A stretch of DNA of 64,000 bases from contig CAYLYQ010000004.1 of assembly GCA_964388105.1 (NCBI GenBank), positions 1 through 64,000 on the forward strand. Direction: 5' to 3'. The notes beneath the pieces are model-generated. The model was not told where the DNA came from, made no database searches, and worked only from the letters and a program-made list of their open reading frames with translations. The position numbers were made by a program, and so were the translations under genes. Position 1 is the stretch's first letter. Each line of letters begins with the position of its first letter. This document shows, piece after piece, positions 1 through 8,602 of this stretch. The DNA is from ZC4RG35 sp964388105. GTDB taxonomy: Bacteria > Actinomycetota > Acidimicrobiia > Spongiisociales > ZC4RG35.

Positions 1-481
<481 letters not shown>

Positions 482-750
482 AAGGAGCATTGACGAACTC
501 GAGCTCTGCTCGGGTTCCAGCTCTTAGTTGGTCTGCTGGTTATTTGATCGGCCCCCGTGGCCGGCCCTGGTGGAAGGGGAGACTCGTCTCCCTGATGAGC
601 CCGGACCGGACGTCGAGAGTGATCAGGCACATTGTTCAGTTGTGAAGGAGTCGGAGAGCCCCCGATGCGCGAGCTCGGGGAACCTCCACGCCTTCAGGCA
701 ACTTGAGAACTGCATAGCGAGCACGAAAAGTCGTCTTGGATTCTCAACAT
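482..750 (+). other. 16S-23S internal transcribed spacer, no tRNA gene
   Basis: About 270 nt lie between the 16S end and the 23S start. I looked for tRNA-Ile and tRNA-Ala cloverleafs and saw none. The segment CTTGAGAACTGCATAGCGAG near 701-720 is the kind of motif common just before 23S in actinobacterial operons. Short inverted repeats in the spacer probably form the processing stems. An all-frames ORF here is not supported. Confidence 0.85.
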
Positions 751-1277
751 TATCCAAGCTACTAAGGGCCAACGGTGGATGCCTTGGCGCTAGGAGCCGA
801 CGAAGGACGCAGCAGGCTGCGATAAGCCTCGGGTAGCTGTCAAGCAAGCGACAATCCGAGGATCTCCGAATGGGGAAACCCGGCTGGGGTCATGCCCAGT
901 CACTCCGGTCTGAACACATAGGGCCGGTTGAGGCAACCAGGGGAATTGAAACATCTCAGTACCCTGAGGAAAAGAAAGCAATATGCGACTCCCTGAGTAG
1001 TGGCGAGCGAAACGGGATGAGCCTAAACCCATGTCAGCGTGATAGCCCGGTGGCGTTGCTGATTGGGGGTTGTGGGAGCCATGTCTCTGCGCACCGGTGC
1101 AGAGCTGGAGTTACAAAGTCGGCGGTTAGTTGAACACAGCTGGAAAGCTGGGCCATAGTGGGTAACAGCCCCGTAAACGAAAACCGATCGACCTCCAGAT
1201 TGGATTTCCCGAGTATCACGGAGGATATTCCGTGTGAATCTGCGAGGACCACCTCGTAAGGCTAAGTACTACCTAGC

Positions 1278-1323
<46 letters not shown>

Positions 1324-1459
1324 GGTGAGGGGAGTGAAATAGTACCTGAAACCGTTGGCTTACAAGCAGTGGGAGGGTGCCTCGTGCACCTGACCGCCTG
1401 CCTTTTGAAGAATGAGCCGGCGAGTTACCGGTATGTGGCAAGGTTAAGGCGTGAGCCGT

Positions 1460-1492
<33 letters not shown>

Positions 1493-2826
1493 TAGTCGCA
1501 TGCCGTAGACCCGAAGCCGAGTGAGCTATCCATGGGCAGGGTGAAGCGAGGGTAAGACCTCGTGGAGGCCCGAACCCACCAAGGTTGAAAACTTGGGGGA
1601 TGACCTGTGGATAGGGGTGAAAGGCCAAACAAACTCGGCGATAGCTGGTTCTCCCCGAAATAGCTTTAGGGCTAGCGTTGCGTGTTTCGCGCCGGGGGTA
1701 GAGCACTGATTGGACTAGGGGGCCTACAAGCTTACCGAATTCAGTCAAACTCCGAATCCCGGTGCGTGAGAGCGCAGCAGTCAGACCATGGGGGATGAGC
1801 TTCATGGTCGAGAGGGCAACAGCCCAGATCGCCAGCTAAGGCCCCTAAGTGTGTGCTAAGTGGGAAACGATGTGGAGTTGCTCAAACAGCCAGGATGTTG
1901 GCTTAGAAGCAGCCACCATTTAAAGAGTGCGTAACAGCTCACTGGTCGAGTGATTCCGCGCGGAAGATGTAACGGGGCTCAAGCACACCGCCGAAGCTGC
2001 GAGATTCAGCATTAGTTGGATCGGTAGGGGAGCGTCGTGTTGCCGGTGAAGCGGCGGCGGAAGCCAGCCGTGGAGGCTTACACGAGTGCGAATGCCGGCA
2101 TGAGTAGCGAATGGAGAGTGAGAATCTCTTCCGCCGAATGTCCAAGGGTTCCTGGGGAAGGCTCGTCCGCCCAGGGTTAGTCGGGACCTAAGGCGAGGCC
2201 GAGAGGCGTAGTCGATGGACAACGGGTTGATATTCCCGTACCACTGCACGAGCGCCAATGCCGAACCTGACTTGCTAAGGAAAGCCCTTCGGGGCCTACC
2301 GACCCAGTCAGTATTAGGCCAGCGATGGAGTGACGGGGAAGGCTAAGCGGACCCGGGCGATGGTTGTTCCCGGGGCAAGCGTGTGGGTGAGGTCCAGGCA
2401 AATCCGGACCTCGTTAAACCTGAGGCGTGATGCCGAGCCGATTTAGGCGAAGCCGCCGAAGCCATGCCTCCAAGAAAAACTTCTAGCGAGCACGTGCAGT
2501 GCCCGTACCCCAAACCGACACAGGTGGACAGGTAGAGAATACCAAGGCGAGCGAGTTAACTCTGGTTAAGGAATTCGGCAAAATGGCTCCGTAACTTCGG
2601 GAGAAGGAGCGCCCCGGTAAGGTGAAGGACTTCGCGTCCGTAGCTTGAGGGGGCCGCAGATACCAGACCCAAGCGACTGTTTACCAAAAACACAGCAGGG
2701 TGCTAAGTCGCAAGACGACGTATACCCTGTGACGCCTGCCCGGTGCTGGAAGGTTAAGTGGATGGGTTAGCTTCGGCGAAGCTCTGAAACTAAGCCCCAG
2801 TAAACGGCGGCCGTAACTATAACGGT

Positions 2827-3570
2827 TAGTACCACTGGCCGTGGGTAAACCTCGCTATATGCTGGAACATCCGAGTATCCGGCGGTACCACTCGATTTCG
2901 TCCCAGGCGTTCCGTAGGTTCGCAAGGGATGAGTGGTGACAATCCGACCGGTGCGGACGATCAGCAGGAAACCAGACTCGAGGCTCTCGATCCCCAATGG
3001 GTCGTGGGTTTCACAGATGGGGAAGGATGCTTCTCAGTATCCATCCATCAGAACCGACTCGCTGTTCCCACAGGCGGCTGGCAGATCCAGCCGACCTTCC
3101 AGGTCTCCCAACATCGGGATGGCCGCCATGTCCTGCAGGCACTCTGCGCCCACTTCGGGTGCGGGCGTGTCAGGGACAAGGGAAGGGGGAGCAGTGTGGA
3201 GGTGTATGTGGTCCACAGCACCATTGATCTCGACGAGCGGATCATTCCGTTCTTCGAGGAACACGAGCTGAGAGTGAAGCGTGATGATTTCGAGAAGTTC
3301 GCCGACATCGTTCGGTCGATCAGGTCTCGAAGACATCACGAGCCCGAGGAGTTCGAACGATTGGTCCGGCTGGCCTATGCGATGAACGCGCATGGGAAGC
3401 AGCGAAAGCGATCGATCGAGGAGATCCTCCTGGGATCCTCAGAGACTGTACGCGAGGCGCCGTCCGGGGAAGGACGGCGATGAGACAGTCCGATCCTCAT
3501 GGCGACATGAGGAGCCAGGCAGAAATGATCTGGCCGCCGGCGTTTAAGCCCGCCGGTAGTAACAAATATG
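2827..3570 (+). mobile_element. Group I intron in 23S rRNA at site L1923, with homing endonuclease ORF
   Basis: The 5' exon ends in U2826 and the intron ends in G3570, as in group I introns. Pairings I can read directly are: P1, exon ACGGU 2822-2826 with GCCGU 2838-2842, giving a U-G wobble at the splice site; P3, CCUCGC 2850-2855 with GCGAGG 3452-3457; P7, GACUGU 3444-3449 with ACAGUC 3485-3490; P8, 3459-3465 with 3472-3478; and a GNRA-capped P9, 3495-3501 with 3506-3512. P4 (2861-2866/2878-2883) and a P6-like helix (2887-2893/2931-2937) are likely. A further hairpin is at 3537-3556. The insertion is after E. coli U1923, the site also used by the I-CeuI intron of Chlamydomonas chloroplast LSU rRNA. 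The subgroup is probably IB or IA, but I cannot assign it. Confidence 0.93.
2929..3483 (+). CDS. LAGLIDADG homing endonuclease encoded in the 23S intron
   Basis: 184 aa. A single LAGLIDADG motif reads WVVGFTDGEGCF at residues 24-35, with E32 at the catalytic acidic position. Families with one motif act as homodimers (I-CreI-like), so this enzyme should cut intronless 23S genes at the insertion site and drive intron homing. FSVSIHQN follows the motif, as in other rRNA intron endonucleases. The ORF is nested in the ribozyme: its ATG lies at the edge of the P6-like helix and its TGA (3481-3483) directly precedes the 3' strand of P7. Its C-terminal codons therefore also encode P7, P3 and P8. It has no strong ribosome site of its own. 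The frame is open throughout, so the element looks intact. Confidence 0.93.
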   Translation: MSGDNPTGADDQQETRLEALDPQWVVGFTDGEGCFSVSIHQNRLAVPTGGWQIQPTFQVSQHRDGRHVLQALCAHFGCGRVRDKGRGSSVEVYVVHSTIDLDERIIPFFEEHELRVKRDDFEKFADIVRSIRSRRHHEPEEFERLVRLAYAMNAHGKQRKRSIEEILLGSSETVREAPSGEGRR

Positions 3571-3625
<55 letters not shown>

Positions 3626-4135
3626 CGACTTGGGTACTGTCTCAACCAGAGACTCGGCGAAATTGCAGTGTGAGTAAAGATGCTCACTACCTGCGGCAGG
3701 ACGGAAAGACCCCGGAACCTTCACTGTAGCTTGACATTGGTGTCTGGCGCGTGATGTGCAGGATAGGTGGGAGACTGAGAAGCGGAGGCGCCAGCCTTCG
3801 TGGAGTCAACGTTGAAATACCACCCTTCACGTGACGGCCATCTAACCCAGATCCGTTATCCGGATCGGGAACAGTGTCTGGCAGGCAGTTTCACTGGGGC
3901 GGTGGCCTCCTAAAGCGTAACGGAGGCGCCCAAAGGTTCCCTCAGTCTGGTCGGCAATCAGACGTTGAGTGTAAATGCACAAGGGAGCTTGACTGCGAGA
4001 CCTACAAGTCGAGCAGGGACGAAAGTCGGGATTAGTGAACCCATGGTTACACGTGGGTGTGCCATGGTTCAACGGCTAAAAGGTACTCCGGGGATAACAG
4101 GCTTATACCCCCCAAGAGTCCATATCGACGGGGGT

Positions 4136-4173
<38 letters not shown>

Positions 4174-4174
4174 C

Positions 4175-4267
<93 letters not shown>

Positions 4268-4291
4268 CAGGCGCAGGAAGTTTGAAAGGAG

Positions 4292-4323
<32 letters not shown>

Positions 4324-4608
4324 TACCTCTGGTGTGCGAGTTGTACTGCCAAGTGCACGGCTCGTTGGCTACGTACGGACGGGATAAGCGCTGAAGGCAT
4401 CTAAGTGCGAAGCCCACCTTGAGATGAGACTTCCCACCCGTAAGGGTTAAGGCCCCTGGTAGAAGACCAGGTTGATAGGCCGGACGTGTAAGCACAGCAA
4501 TGTGTTGAGCGGACCGGTACTAATAGGCCGAGGGCTTGGATAGAGAATTTCTTGACGATCGATCGTGCTCGCTATGGAGCTCTCGGGTTGCCCGAGACTC
4601 AAAGGTTT

Positions 4609-4726
4609 GTCCGGTGGCGATAGCGGCGGGGAACCACCCGTTCCCATTCCGAACACGGAAGTGAAACCTGCCAGCGCCGATGGTACTTGGGGGGCAACCC
4701 CCTGGGAGAGTAGGTCACCGCCGGAC
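4609..4726 (+). rRNA. rrf: 5S ribosomal RNA
   Basis: 118 nt, bounded by the terminal helix GTCCGG (4609-4614) with CCGGAC (4721-4726). Internal blocks are typical of 5S rRNA, including GAACCACCCGTTCCCATTCC and GGGAGAGTAGG. A 66-nt spacer separates it from 23S, and a terminator follows. Confidence 0.97.
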
Positions 4727-4738
4727 ATCAAATCACCC

Positions 4739-4771
4739 GAGGGGTCACCGTTGAAACGATGACCCCTCTTT
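4739..4771 (+). terminator. Rho-independent terminator of the rRNA operon
   Basis: GAGGGGTCA (4739-4747) pairs perfectly with TGACCCCTC (4760-4768), and CTTTC follows. It lies just after the 5S gene and ends the rRNA transcript. Confidence 0.85.
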
Positions 4772-4786
4772 CAATGGAGAGTGGCG

Positions 4787-5581
4787 ATGGCTCGCCCCCG
4801 AGACAACAAAGGCCGGCCCGACAGGCCCAAGCAGGGGAGTGGTGGCCCGCGGCGCAGCCAGGACCGCGATCGCAAGGGTCAATCTCCCCGCGAAGGTGAC
4901 CGGGGCGCACCGCACCGCCAGGACACGCGCAAGAGCATCACTTCCGTGCCGTCCGGGCAGCTGCCCCGGTGGCTTCGGGAAGAGGTCATCCGTTCCACTT
5001 CCAAGGAGAAGCGCGAGCCCGCGCTCGGGCATCTCGCCAAGGCGATGCAGCAGTTCGCCGACGAGAGGTACCCGGCCGCCGCTGCCGAACTGCGGAAGGC
5101 CAAGGAGCTCTCCCCGCGCGCGCCGACGATCAGGGAGCTTCTCGGGCTCTCCGCCTATCGCGCGGGACAGTGGGAGGAGGGGCTCCGCGAGCTCCGCACC
5201 TTCCGGCGCATCACCGGGGACCTGACCCACACCCCGATGGAGCTCGACTCCTTGCGGGCACTGGGACGCCACGACGGCATCGCCACGACCTGGAAAATGA
5301 TCCAGGATTCCCAGGTCAGTCCCGAGACTCAGCACGAAGCCCGCGTCGTCTACGCCTCCTATCTCCTGGACGAGGGTCGCATCCGCGACGCCTGGGCGGT
5401 GATCAAGCCCGGTCGCCTCGTGGCCTCTCCCTCGACGGCCGAGATGAGGCGCTGGTTCGTGGCTGCGCGCGTCGCACTGGCAGCCGGGGACAAGGAAGCC
5501 GCCACCAAGCTGGTGGATGCCCTCGAGGCGCAGGAGATCGACTTCGAAGGCGTCGACGAGCTGCGCGCCCAGCTCGGATAG
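4787..5581 (+). CDS. Tetratricopeptide-repeat protein with basic N-terminal tail
   Basis: 264 aa when started at ATG 4787, which has GGAG at 4776-4779 at good spacing; an upstream in-frame GTG at 4781 would sit too close to it. Residues 1-65 are charged and low-complexity (RPRDNKGRP, RRSQDRDRK), probably disordered. From about residue 70 the chain is helical, with TPR-like helix pairs such as AMQQFADERYPAAAAELRKA and LDEGRIRDAWAVIK. No signal peptide or membrane segment is visible. TPRs are protein-binding scaffolds and the partner is unknown. Similar actinobacterial proteins are annotated only as hypothetical. Confidence 0.8.
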   Translation: MARPRDNKGRPDRPKQGSGGPRRSQDRDRKGQSPREGDRGAPHRQDTRKSITSVPSGQLPRWLREEVIRSTSKEKREPALGHLAKAMQQFADERYPAAAAELRKAKELSPRAPTIRELLGLSAYRAGQWEEGLRELRTFRRITGDLTHTPMELDSLRALGRHDGIATTWKMIQDSQVSPETQHEARVVYASYLLDEGRIRDAWAVIKPGRLVASPSTAEMRRWFVAARVALAAGDKEAATKLVDALEAQEIDFEGVDELRAQLG

Positions 5582-5655
5582 ACCCCTGGTATTCGCCGTC
5601 CCGTTCGGCTTGATTCGACACCACTCCGCGCTTTCCCAGATTTGGGGGAAGAGTC

Positions 5656-5991
5656 GTGTCCATCGACATCAACCTGGTGGCCCTCTGCGGCCGGCTCGCG
5701 GCCGCACCTGAGACGCGGGACTTCGTCTCCGGCGGCCGATTGATCCGATATCTCGTCGCGGTGAAGAGCGACCGGCCGCAACGGAGGGTCGACGTCCTCC
5801 CCGTGACCCTCTGGGACCCGCCCGATCACCTCTGGGACGAGCCAGGCGAGACCGGTGCCCGGTTCTGGGCTGCGGGCTCTCTCCAGAGGCGCTTCTGGGA
5901 AGGGCCGGAAGGCAACTCGAGCCGCCTCGAGGTCATCGCCGAGGAAGTCCTCGTGGGGGACCTGGGGGAGCGCGCTCCCGTGAAGTTGTGA
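5656..5991 (+). CDS. Single-stranded DNA-binding protein (short SSB-like OB fold)
   Basis: 111 aa. The start is GTG 5656, preceded by GGGGGAAG. The OB-fold pattern of SSB is present: INLVALCGRLAAAPETR, then IRYLVAVKS, VDVLPVTLWD and WAAGSLQRRFW. Typical SSBs are 150-180 aa with a Gly/Pro-rich linker and an acidic tip (DDDIPF type) that docks repair proteins. This one stops after the OB fold (residues GERAPVKL), so it lacks that interaction tail. It is probably a paralogue rather than the main replicative SSB. Its stop is 18 nt before the SURF1 start. Confidence 0.75.
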   Translation: MSIDINLVALCGRLAAAPETRDFVSGGRLIRYLVAVKSDRPQRRVDVLPVTLWDPPDHLWDEPGETGARFWAAGSLQRRFWEGPEGNSSRLEVIAEEVLVGDLGERAPVKL

Positions 5992-6009
5992 CGCCCGGGG
6001 GATCTAACG

Positions 6010-6780
6010 TTGGGGGCCCTGAGCAACGCCCCCGCCTCGCGGCACCCACTCCTCAGCCCCGGTTGGCTTCTGGCCCACACCGCGGTCATCGCCCTCGCTG
6101 TCGGGTTCGTCATGCTTGGACTCTGGCAACTGGATCGCCACCACGAAAGGTCGGAAGCGAACCGGGTGGGTCGGGAGCGCCTCGCCATGCCCGCAGTTCC
6201 GTTGGCCGAGATCCTGGGCATGGACCCGTCCTCCATCCGGTACCGGGCAGTCACCGCCACAGGAGAGTTCCGGCCCGCCGACGAGGTGCTGATTCGCTCC
6301 CAGGTCCATCTGGGCGGGGCGGGCTTCCACGTCATCACGCCCCTCGTGTTGCCCGACGGCACCGCCGTGCTGGTCAACCGGGGATGGGTGCCGCTGACCT
6401 TGGACCGGCCTCCCGTGGCGGAGGCGGCGCCACCGGAGGGCGTCGTGACGACCACAGGCTGGGTCGAAGAGTCCCAGATCAGGCCCGCGCTCGGGCCGGC
6501 GGACCCTGATTCCGGGCGCCTGGAGACGATGAACCGAGTCGACATCGACCGAATATCGGAACAGGTGCCCTACGCCCTCGCGCCCGTGTACATCGTGGCA
6601 GTGGGGGAGGGGGACCAGTTGCCCGCCTCCATCAGGCCGCCTCGCTTCGATGACGCAGGCCCGCACCTGGGCTACACGATCCAGTGGTTCGGTTTCGCCG
6701 TCGTCGGTCTGGTGGGGTACGTCTTCCTGACCCGGAGGCGGATGCGTCAGTCGCGGGCCAGGTCGGCCACGACCTCGTAA
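6010..6780 (+). CDS. SURF1 family protein (cytochrome oxidase assembly)
   Basis: 256 aa. It starts at TTG 6010 with GGGGGA at 5997-6002. A first membrane helix at about residues 20-40 ends in the SURF1 signature GLWQLDRH. A long extracytoplasmic domain with RGWVPL follows, then a second membrane helix at about 223-243 that starts with HLGYTIQWFGFA. This two-helix layout is that of SURF1/Shy1, which assists heme a insertion into aa3-type cytochrome c oxidase. No oxidase subunits are in the window. The last 34 bp overlap the convergent ybaK-like gene. Confidence 0.92.
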   Translation: MGALSNAPASRHPLLSPGWLLAHTAVIALAVGFVMLGLWQLDRHHERSEANRVGRERLAMPAVPLAEILGMDPSSIRYRAVTATGEFRPADEVLIRSQVHLGGAGFHVITPLVLPDGTAVLVNRGWVPLTLDRPPVAEAAPPEGVVTTTGWVEESQIRPALGPADPDSGRLETMNRVDIDRISEQVPYALAPVYIVAVGEGDQLPASIRPPRFDDAGPHLGYTIQWFGFAVVGLVGYVFLTRRRMRQSRARSATTS

Positions 6781-7229
6781 CCCTTCAACCCGACCAACCG
6801 CGATGGGTCGAGGCGGATCTTGGCGTCTCTCGACCCTGCGCCCACGATCACCCACTCGCGTTCCACCACCCGCGAGTCGATCCAGACCGGCATCCCGGCC
6901 GGCAGGCCGAATACGGTCACCCCGCCGATCTCCTGGCCGGTCAACTCCCTCGTCAGGTCGGCGGGGGCGAAACTGACCTTCCTCACGCCCAGCTTGCGTC
7001 TCACCGTCCCGTTCACGTCGAGTCTGGTGGTGGCGAGCAGGACGCAGACGGCGTGGTGCCCGGGAGGCTGGCGGGAGGCGACGAGGATGGCGTTGGCGGA
7101 GTTCTCGAGCGGGATGTCGTACTCACGGCAGAAGTCGGCGGTGTCCGCCAGTGCGGGATCGATGTCCATCGACTCGTAAGGGATGCCCAGTCGCTCCAGG
7201 TCGGCGACGACGGAAGGGTGGACCGGCAT
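6747..7229 (-). CDS. YbaK/EbsC-family aminoacyl-tRNA deacylase
   Basis: 160 aa, cytoplasmic. It has the editing-domain fold of YbaK/ProX proteins: LERLGIPYESMDI at the N-terminus, KVSFAPADLTRELTG in the middle and GGVTVFGLPAGMPVWIDS near residue 110. These enzymes hydrolyse mischarged tRNAs such as Cys-tRNA(Pro) or Ala-tRNA(Pro) in trans; the exact substrate cannot be told here. No Shine-Dalgarno precedes the ATG, but a -10 box lies 6 nt upstream, which suggests a leaderless mRNA. The 3' end overlaps SURF1. Confidence 0.88.
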   Translation of the reverse strand: MPVHPSVVADLERLGIPYESMDIDPALADTADFCREYDIPLENSANAILVASRQPPGHHAVCVLLATTRLDVNGTVRRKLGVRKVSFAPADLTRELTGQEIGGVTVFGLPAGMPVWIDSRVVEREWVIVGAGSRDAKIRLDPSRLVGLKGYEVVADLARD

Positions 7230-7241
7230 ATCGCCAGCTTA
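7230..7241 (-). promoter_or_regulatory. Leaderless promoter -10 box for the ybaK-like gene
   Basis: On the minus strand, TAAGCT (7241-7236) is followed by 6 nt and then ATG 7229. It fits TANNNT with transcription starting at the A of the start codon. The -35 is not obvious. Confidence 0.6.
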
Positions 7242-7287
7242 GAAAATGGCCGAAGGGGTTCCGTCCCGGCGTGCCAGACTCAGAGCC

Positions 7288-8031
7288 ATGCCAGATCCTG
7301 AAAGGCCCCTCTACGGGGACGTGTGGGGGCCGTTCTACGACGAGCTCTTCCATCAAGTCGACATCGACGCGGTCGCGCTCCTCGAGGAGCTGGCCGGGCC
7401 CCAGAAGCGGCTCCTCGAGCTCGGGGTGGGCACCGGTCGTGTCGCTCTGCCCCTCGTCAAACGTGGGGTCAGGGTCACCGGGATCGACGAGTCCGAGGTC
7501 ATGGTCGAGAAGCTCCGCGGCAAGGACGGGGGCGAGCTGATCGATGTCGTGATCGGGGACTTCGCCCAGGTGCCCGTGGACGGCTCGTTTCCGCTGGTCT
7601 TCCTGGGCTTCAACACCCTGTTCTGCCTCCTCACCCAGGAGCGCCAGCTGGAGTGCTTCAGAAATGTCGCCGCCCATCTCGAACCGGGTGGACGCTTCGT
7701 GCTCGACTGCTTCGTCCCCGACATGGAGAGGTTCGACAATCACGGAACGAGGGTCGGCGTGTCCAGCCTCGGGCCGAACGGAAGCCATGCCTACGAACTG
7801 TCCATCCACCATGCCACCAAGCAGATCGTCGAGGTGCAGATGGTGCGGCGGCAGGCGACGGGGGAGACCGTCGTCCTGCCTCTGACCGTCCGCTACGCCT
7901 GGCCGTCGGAGATGGACCTCATGGCCAGGATGGCGGGTCTGGAGTTGGAGGATCGCTGGGATTGGTACGACCGCCGGCCGTTCACCGACAACTCGCAGGC
8001 ACACGTGTCCGTGTACCGCAAGCCCCTCTAG
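7288..8031 (+). CDS. SAM-dependent class I methyltransferase
   Basis: 247 aa from ATG 7288; an in-frame ATG at 7246 would add 14 residues of Arg-rich sequence not typical of the family. Motif I is LLELGVGTGRVALPL, the acidic loop is GIDESEVMVEKL, and motif post-I includes VVIGDFAQVP and FLGFNTLFCLL. HLEPGGRFVLDCF is motif III. No membrane segment is seen. The substrate is unknown; relatives act on small molecules. The stop abuts the convergent thioredoxin gene with no spacing. Confidence 0.85.
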   Translation: MPDPERPLYGDVWGPFYDELFHQVDIDAVALLEELAGPQKRLLELGVGTGRVALPLVKRGVRVTGIDESEVMVEKLRGKDGGELIDVVIGDFAQVPVDGSFPLVFLGFNTLFCLLTQERQLECFRNVAAHLEPGGRFVLDCFVPDMERFDNHGTRVGVSSLGPNGSHAYELSIHHATKQIVEVQMVRRQATGETVVLPLTVRYAWPSEMDLMARMAGLELEDRWDWYDRRPFTDNSQAHVSVYRKPL

Positions 8032-8445
8032 TCAGTGGGCGTGGTCGTGACCCTCGTGGTCGTGGTCGTCATGGTCATGGTCGTGGCCGTCTTCCTCGGC
8101 CATCTGGGCTCGTACCGCGTCCATGTCGACGTCGCGTACCTTCCCGATGAGGTCGTCGAAGATGTGACCGGGGAGGGCCCCGGGCTGGGCATACAGGATC
8201 ACCTGGTCGCGGAACACCATCAGGGTGGGGATGGACCGGATGCCGAACGCTTGGGCCAGCTCCTGCTCGGCGTCGGTGTCGACCTTGGCGAAGACGATGT
8301 CTTCGTTCTTCTCCGAGGCTGACTCGAAGATCGGGGCGAACTGGCGACACGGGCCACACCACGCGGCCCAGAAGTCGACGATCACGGTGTCGTTGTCCTG
8401 GATCGTCTGGTCGAAGTTCTCCTTGGTGAGCGCCACTGTGGGCAT
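8032..8445 (-). CDS. trxA: Thioredoxin with histidine/aspartate-rich C-terminal tail
   Basis: 137 aa. The thioredoxin fold spans residues 1 to about 105, with the active site WCGPC in FWAAWCGPCRQFAPIF and the cis-Pro loop RSIPTLMVF. It is cytoplasmic with no signal peptide. After the fold comes an acidic segment and a tail GHDHDHDDHDHEGHDHAH of alternating His and Asp, which should bind Zn2+, Ni2+ or Cu. Thioredoxins are usually about 105-110 aa. A purine-rich GAGAGAGG lies about 9 nt before the ATG. It follows the amidase gene on the same strand after a 157-bp gap in which I see no gene. Confidence 0.92.
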   Translation of the reverse strand: MPTVALTKENFDQTIQDNDTVIVDFWAAWCGPCRQFAPIFESASEKNEDIVFAKVDTDAEQELAQAFGIRSIPTLMVFRDQVILYAQPGALPGHIFDDLIGKVRDVDMDAVRAQMAEEDGHDHDHDDHDHEGHDHAH

Positions 8446-8602
8446 GTCAAAGCCTCTCTCTGCTGTAAGGGAATCTCAAAGGGGGCAACCGATGCGGGCC
8501 GGACGGTATTCCCGCACGGCGTGGCGAGAAGCGCCCATAATCCAGGTTATGTCAAGTTGGGTGGTGGAGGCTTTGCCTTTCCTCAGGATGTTGGTGCTCC
8601 CC

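Noticed and set aside
482..750. tRNA genes in the 16S-23S spacer
   Set aside because: No T-loop or anticodon arm can be built from this sequence.
8035..8322. Plus-strand ORF with a Val-rich hydrophobic start
   Set aside because: It is the antisense of the His/Asp-rich thioredoxin tail (GTG/GTC repeats) and has no other support.
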